Source: Planctomycetaceae bacterium (lineage in GTDB: Bacteria > Planctomycetota > Planctomycetia > Pirellulales > UBA1268). From it: a stretch of 8,606 bases of DNA. Positions 6,363 through 8,606 of this stretch are shown piece by piece. Positions within the stretch are counted from its first letter, which is position 1. Each line of letters begins with the position of its first letter. The stretch spans positions 1-8,606 of the forward strand of contig CANGGC010000064.1 in NCBI GenBank assembly GCA_947453125.1. Reading direction: 5' to 3'. A program made the translations under genes and the position numbers. Under the pieces are notes generated by a model. That model was not told the DNA's origin and searched no databases. It saw only the letters and a list, made by a program, of their open reading frames with translations.

Positions 6363-7112
6363 TCAGCGGTTTGTCTGGCGGAGCTTCTCCGAACCGATCT
6401 CCTTCTCGTCCCCCGTGACTCCCGACGTCTCCGGGGTCACCATCCCCATCTCCACTTCGAACTGCCGCAGGGCATCGTCGGCCATGCTCTTCTCGACCGC
6501 CTGCTCGGCCTTGATCTGGTCGAGCCCCTCGCCCGAGAGATCGGCAGCGACGCGGACCTTCGCCCGGTTGAGGTCGATCTTGTCGTGGATCACATCCTCG
6601 ATCTGGCCGAAGTCGGTGGTGACGTCGAAGTTGAACTGCGTTGCCAGCTTGGCGAGCTCCGCCTCGGCGCGGCTCATCTTCAGCTCGGCGTCGTACTTCT
6701 GGATCTTCCGCTTCAGCTCCTCGAGCTTCTTGACGGCGTGTTCGATCTTGGTCACGTTGTTGCCGTAGGCCGTCTCGTGGAGCTTGAGTTGGGACTCGTT
6801 CTCCTCGAGTTCCTTCTTCGCCTTCTGGAGCTCGACGGCAAACTTCGCCGCCGTCTCCCGCTCGCCGGCCTTGAGATAGGCCTTCACCTGGGCCTCGAGC
6901 TTGGCAACGTGGGCTTTGTTGGTCTCGACCTGACGGTTCACCCGCTCCACGAGGGCCCGGTATTTCTCCAGGCCTTCACGGCCGTCCTTCATCTGATCGA
7001 CCGCCTTGTCGTACTCGTACTGGAGCTGAGCGATCGGATCGGCCGTCCAGAAGAAGTTGGCGATCTTGTTCATCTGGGCCGCAAGGGACATCCAGAGCTT
7101 TCCGAGGATCAT
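6363..7112 (-). CDS. pspA: PspA/IM30 family membrane-stress coiled-coil protein
   Basis: A 249-aa, almost wholly helical, highly charged protein that matches PspA/IM30 (ESCRT-III-like) proteins in length and layout. Family members assemble into large oligomers on the cytoplasmic face of the inner membrane, bind anionic or damaged lipid, and limit proton leakage. Seen here: residues 1-22 could form the amphipathic membrane-binding helix. They are followed by the family-like DPIAQLQYEYDKAVDQM segment (25-41), a long coiled coil to about residue 160 (including KAGERETAAKFAVELQ, 81-96), and a last helix around 195-222. An acidic, polar tail of about 27 residues follows, longer than in E. coli PspA. 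There is no signal peptide or Cys. It is the first gene of the run, 79 bp before the AAA+ ATPase. No PspF, PspB or PspC lies nearby, so control must differ from the enterobacterial system. The family is likely; the exact role is inferred. Confidence 0.85.
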   Translation of the reverse strand: MILGKLWMSLAAQMNKIANFFWTADPIAQLQYEYDKAVDQMKDGREGLEKYRALVERVNRQVETNKAHVAKLEAQVKAYLKAGERETAAKFAVELQKAKKELEENESQLKLHETAYGNNVTKIEHAVKKLEELKRKIQKYDAELKMSRAEAELAKLATQFNFDVTTDFGQIEDVIHDKIDLNRAKVRVAADLSGEGLDQIKAEQAVEKSMADDALRQFEVEMGMVTPETSGVTGDEKEIGSEKLRQTNR

Positions 7113-7121
7113 CGACGTCAT

Positions 7122-7125
7122 CTCC
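7122..7125 (-). promoter_or_regulatory. Ribosome binding site of the pspA-like gene
   Basis: GGAG sits nine bases before the ATG at 7112. It favours that codon over the in-frame TTG at 7190, over the ATG at 7121, which lies directly against the GGAG, and over the ATG at 7091. Confidence 0.55.
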
Positions 7126-7161
7126 GTGGAACAGGCAGGAATGGGCTGCAGACGGACCTTC

Positions 7162-7190
7162 GTCTTACCCCCCATGCCGATGGGCGTCAA
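7162..7190 (-). promoter_or_regulatory. Candidate sigma70-type promoter for the pspA operon
   Basis: Reading the minus strand, TTGACG (7190-7185; 5 of 6 matches to the -35 consensus) is followed by exactly 17 bases and then TAAGAC (7167-7162; 3 of 6 matches to the -10 consensus). Transcription would start about 45 bases before the pspA ATG at 7112. The -10 match is poor. I saw no sigma54 (-24/-12) element, the type that controls pspA in enterobacteria. Confidence 0.35.
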
Positions 7191-7223
7191 ACCGCCGGCG
7201 TCGGCCGCGCAATCGCCACCGCC

Positions 7224-7247
7224 TCCAGGGCCCGAAGGCTCTCCGGA
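7224..7247 (-). terminator. Possible hairpin after the LRR gene
   Basis: On the minus strand the core GCC-TTCG-GGC (7230-7239) forms a stem closed by a stable C(UUCG)G loop. It can be extended outward through one mismatch and a two-base bulge to the ends of the interval. No T-tract follows, so this is at best a weak or factor-assisted terminator or an mRNA-stabilising hairpin. It lies about 45 bases after the LRR stop codon. Confidence 0.3.
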
Positions 7248-7289
7248 ATCCGCTTATTCTCTTGCTGCAGCCGCGTCACTCACCAACGG

Positions 7290-8552
7290 CTAACGAGTCA
7301 CCTTGATGCCGGGATGGGCCGCGCGGAACTTCGCCACGGCAGCCTCCGTGAGACCGGTGAAACTGACGTCAACCGCCTTCAGTGCCGGCAGCTTGCCGAG
7401 CGTCTCGAGGGCGGTATCGGTGATCTTCGTGCCGGACAGGTCGAGGGTGGCGAGCTTCGTCAGGCCGGCGAGCCTTTCGACCCCGGCGTCAGTCACCCGG
7501 GTGTTCTTCAACGAGAGCTTCGTGAGCGAAGCGAGCTTGCCGACCGTCTCCATCCCGGCGTCGCCGACCCGCGTGTCCCAGAGATCGAGATCGGCGAGCT
7601 TCCCGAGCTTGCCGAGGTGGGCCACGCCGGCATCGCCGATGCGGGTCTCGGCGAGATCGAGGAGAACGAGATTCCCCAGATCGGAAAGGGCCACGAGGGA
7701 ATCGTCGTTGATGAGCGTGCCGCGGAGTTCGAGCCGCTTCATCTTCGAGAGCTTGGCAACATGGGCGAGCCCCTTGGCACCGATGAACGTCCGCATCACG
7801 TTCATCTCGTCGATGTCGGTCCTGCCGGCGAAGGGCTCGAGGCCCGAATCCCCCACTTGGCCGTCCTCGACGGCGAAGCCACGGAGCTTGGGGAGCTCGG
7901 CGAGGAGTTTCAATCCACGATCGCTGACGCTCGGGCAGCGGAGCTTCACCCGCTCCAGGCTCGGCATCTTCGCCACGTGCTCGATCCCGGCATCGGTGAC
8001 GAGCGAACAGCCACGGAGATCGAGGACGCGGAGCTTCTTCAGCGGAGCCAGATTCGCCAGGCCCGCGTCGGTGAAATTGTTGTAGAGGAGCACGAGTTGC
8101 TCGAGGCCTTCCATCTTCGCCACCGTTGCCAGGGCCGCGTCCGACATGTTGCTCGAGCGGCGGAGGTTCAAGACCTTGAGATTCCCGAGCCCCACGAGCG
8201 GGGCGAGGCCGGCATCGTTGACGTCGGTGTTCTCGAGCACGAGCGTCTTGAGGCCCGAGAGCTTCGCCACGTTCGGCATGCCGGCATTGGTGACCTCGGC
8301 GCCCCACAGCTCGAGCGACTCGAGGCCCGGAAGCGACTGGAGGAGGAGGATGTCGGCATCGGTAGCCGGACGATCGGAGAGATCGACCTTCGTCACCTTC
8401 CCCTCGGTGCCGTAATCGACCGAACCGCCGCGTGCCTTGACCATCTCGACCGCCTTGACCTCGGCCGGGAGCGGCTCCAGAGCCCGGGCGGGAGAAAATC
8501 CGCAGAGCACGAGCCCCAAAGCGACCGCCGCCACCATCCGAAGCCTGCGCAT
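7290..8552 (-). CDS. Exported leucine-rich-repeat protein, 14 repeats
   Basis: A 420-aa protein likely to act outside the cytoplasm as a protein-binding scaffold; the partner is unknown. The N-terminus is a signal peptide: basic start MRRLR, hydrophobic core at residues 7-19, and an A-R-A cleavage site at 22-24. Residues 74-411 form 14 tandem repeats of 24-25 residues, in the pattern L..L..L.L..T.(I/V)(T/G/N)DAG(L/V). This resembles the ribonuclease-inhibitor or cysteine-containing LRR subclass that is abundant in Planctomycetota. The frame stays open to 8594, but an AGGAGG six bases before the ATG at 8552 and the clean signal peptide there fix the start. Cys17 is not a lipobox, because the preceding residue is Leu. 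The gene ends with TAG, 177 bp before pspA, where a promoter candidate suggests separate transcription. There is no catalytic domain. The LRR call is firm; the function is not known. Confidence 0.93.
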   Translation of the reverse strand: MRRLRMVAAVALGLVLCGFSPARALEPLPAEVKAVEMVKARGGSVDYGTEGKVTKVDLSDRPATDADILLLQSLPGLESLELWGAEVTNAGMPNVAKLSGLKTLVLENTDVNDAGLAPLVGLGNLKVLNLRRSSNMSDAALATVAKMEGLEQLVLLYNNFTDAGLANLAPLKKLRVLDLRGCSLVTDAGIEHVAKMPSLERVKLRCPSVSDRGLKLLAELPKLRGFAVEDGQVGDSGLEPFAGRTDIDEMNVMRTFIGAKGLAHVAKLSKMKRLELRGTLINDDSLVALSDLGNLVLLDLAETRIGDAGVAHLGKLGKLADLDLWDTRVGDAGMETVGKLASLTKLSLKNTRVTDAGVERLAGLTKLATLDLSGTKITDTALETLGKLPALKAVDVSFTGLTEAAVAKFRAAHPGIKVTR

Positions 8553-8558
8553 CACACC

Positions 8559-8564
8559 CCTCCT
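8559..8564 (-). promoter_or_regulatory. Ribosome binding site of the LRR gene
   Basis: A perfect AGGAGG lies six bases upstream of the ATG at 8552. It decides the start in favour of the methionine that opens the signal peptide, rather than the farther upstream in-frame start at 8594. Confidence 0.8.
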
Positions 8565-8606
8565 GCTGCCTTTTTCGACGGAGTTCACGATCACGGAATC
8601 GTACCC

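Noticed and set aside
7113..7190. Longer PspA starting at the in-frame TTG at 7190
   Set aside because: The added 26 residues do not look like the PspA N-terminus, there is no well-placed ribosome binding site, and the TTG coincides with the best -35 box. The ATG at 7112 has GGAG nine bases upstream.
7205..7220. Sigma54-like GGTGGCGATTGC upstream of pspA
   Set aside because: The GG and GC elements are too close together for a -24/-12 promoter.
7434..8330. Periodic DNA repeats of about 72-75 bp that might suggest a repeat array or CRISPR
   Set aside because: The period equals the 24-25 residue leucine-rich repeat of the encoded protein. The copies are divergent, there are no conserved repeats separated by unique spacers, and no cas gene is present.
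8500..8504. Lipoprotein signal at Cys17 of the LRR protein
   Set aside because: The residue before the Cys is Leu, not Ala, Gly or Ser, so it does not fit a lipobox; an A-R-A signal peptidase I site follows at 22-24.

Overview
The window is GC-rich and every convincing gene lies on the minus strand, so it reads from high to low coordinates. High GC, a secreted leucine-rich-repeat protein full of T-D-A-G-type repeats, and many conserved but hard-to-name proteins suggest a member of the Planctomycetota. That placement rests on protein style only; there is no rRNA or marker gene here.

Layout, in reading order: (1) 8552-7290, an exported 420-aa protein with 14 leucine-rich repeats. (2) 7289-7113, the only intergenic gap over 100 bp, with a weak hairpin and a plausible sigma70-type promoter. 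(3) From 7112 to the left edge, a tight same-strand run of seven genes: a PspA/IM30-type coiled-coil protein (7112-6363); a 638-aa AAA+ ATPase with an intact C-terminal module and an apparently degenerate N-terminal one (6283-4367); a 97-aa helical protein of unknown family (4314-4021); a membrane-anchored substrate-binding protein fused to a C-terminal OmpA-like peptidoglycan-binding domain (3971-2157); an ABC permease (2148-1192); an ABC ATPase (1195-299) overlapping the permease stop by 4 bp; and the start of a small membrane protein (265 to beyond base 1) that has no stop inside the window.

Gaps inside this run are 79, 52, 49, 8, -4 and 33 bp, so it is very probably one operon. The genes suggest an envelope system. 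PspA proteins bind and protect stressed inner membranes, and AAA+ ATPases commonly remodel or control coiled-coil partners. The transporter is of the NitT/TauT type, but its binding protein appears tied to both the inner membrane and the cell wall. My working idea is an envelope-stress or membrane-maintenance module joining PspA and an AAA+ remodeller to a wall-tethered importer. The transported substrate, the role of the 97-aa protein and that of the terminal membrane protein cannot be told from sequence.

No tRNA, rRNA, CRISPR array, insertion sequence, integrase or attachment site was seen. No gap exceeds 300 bases. The long plus-strand open frames are antisense shadows of these genes.
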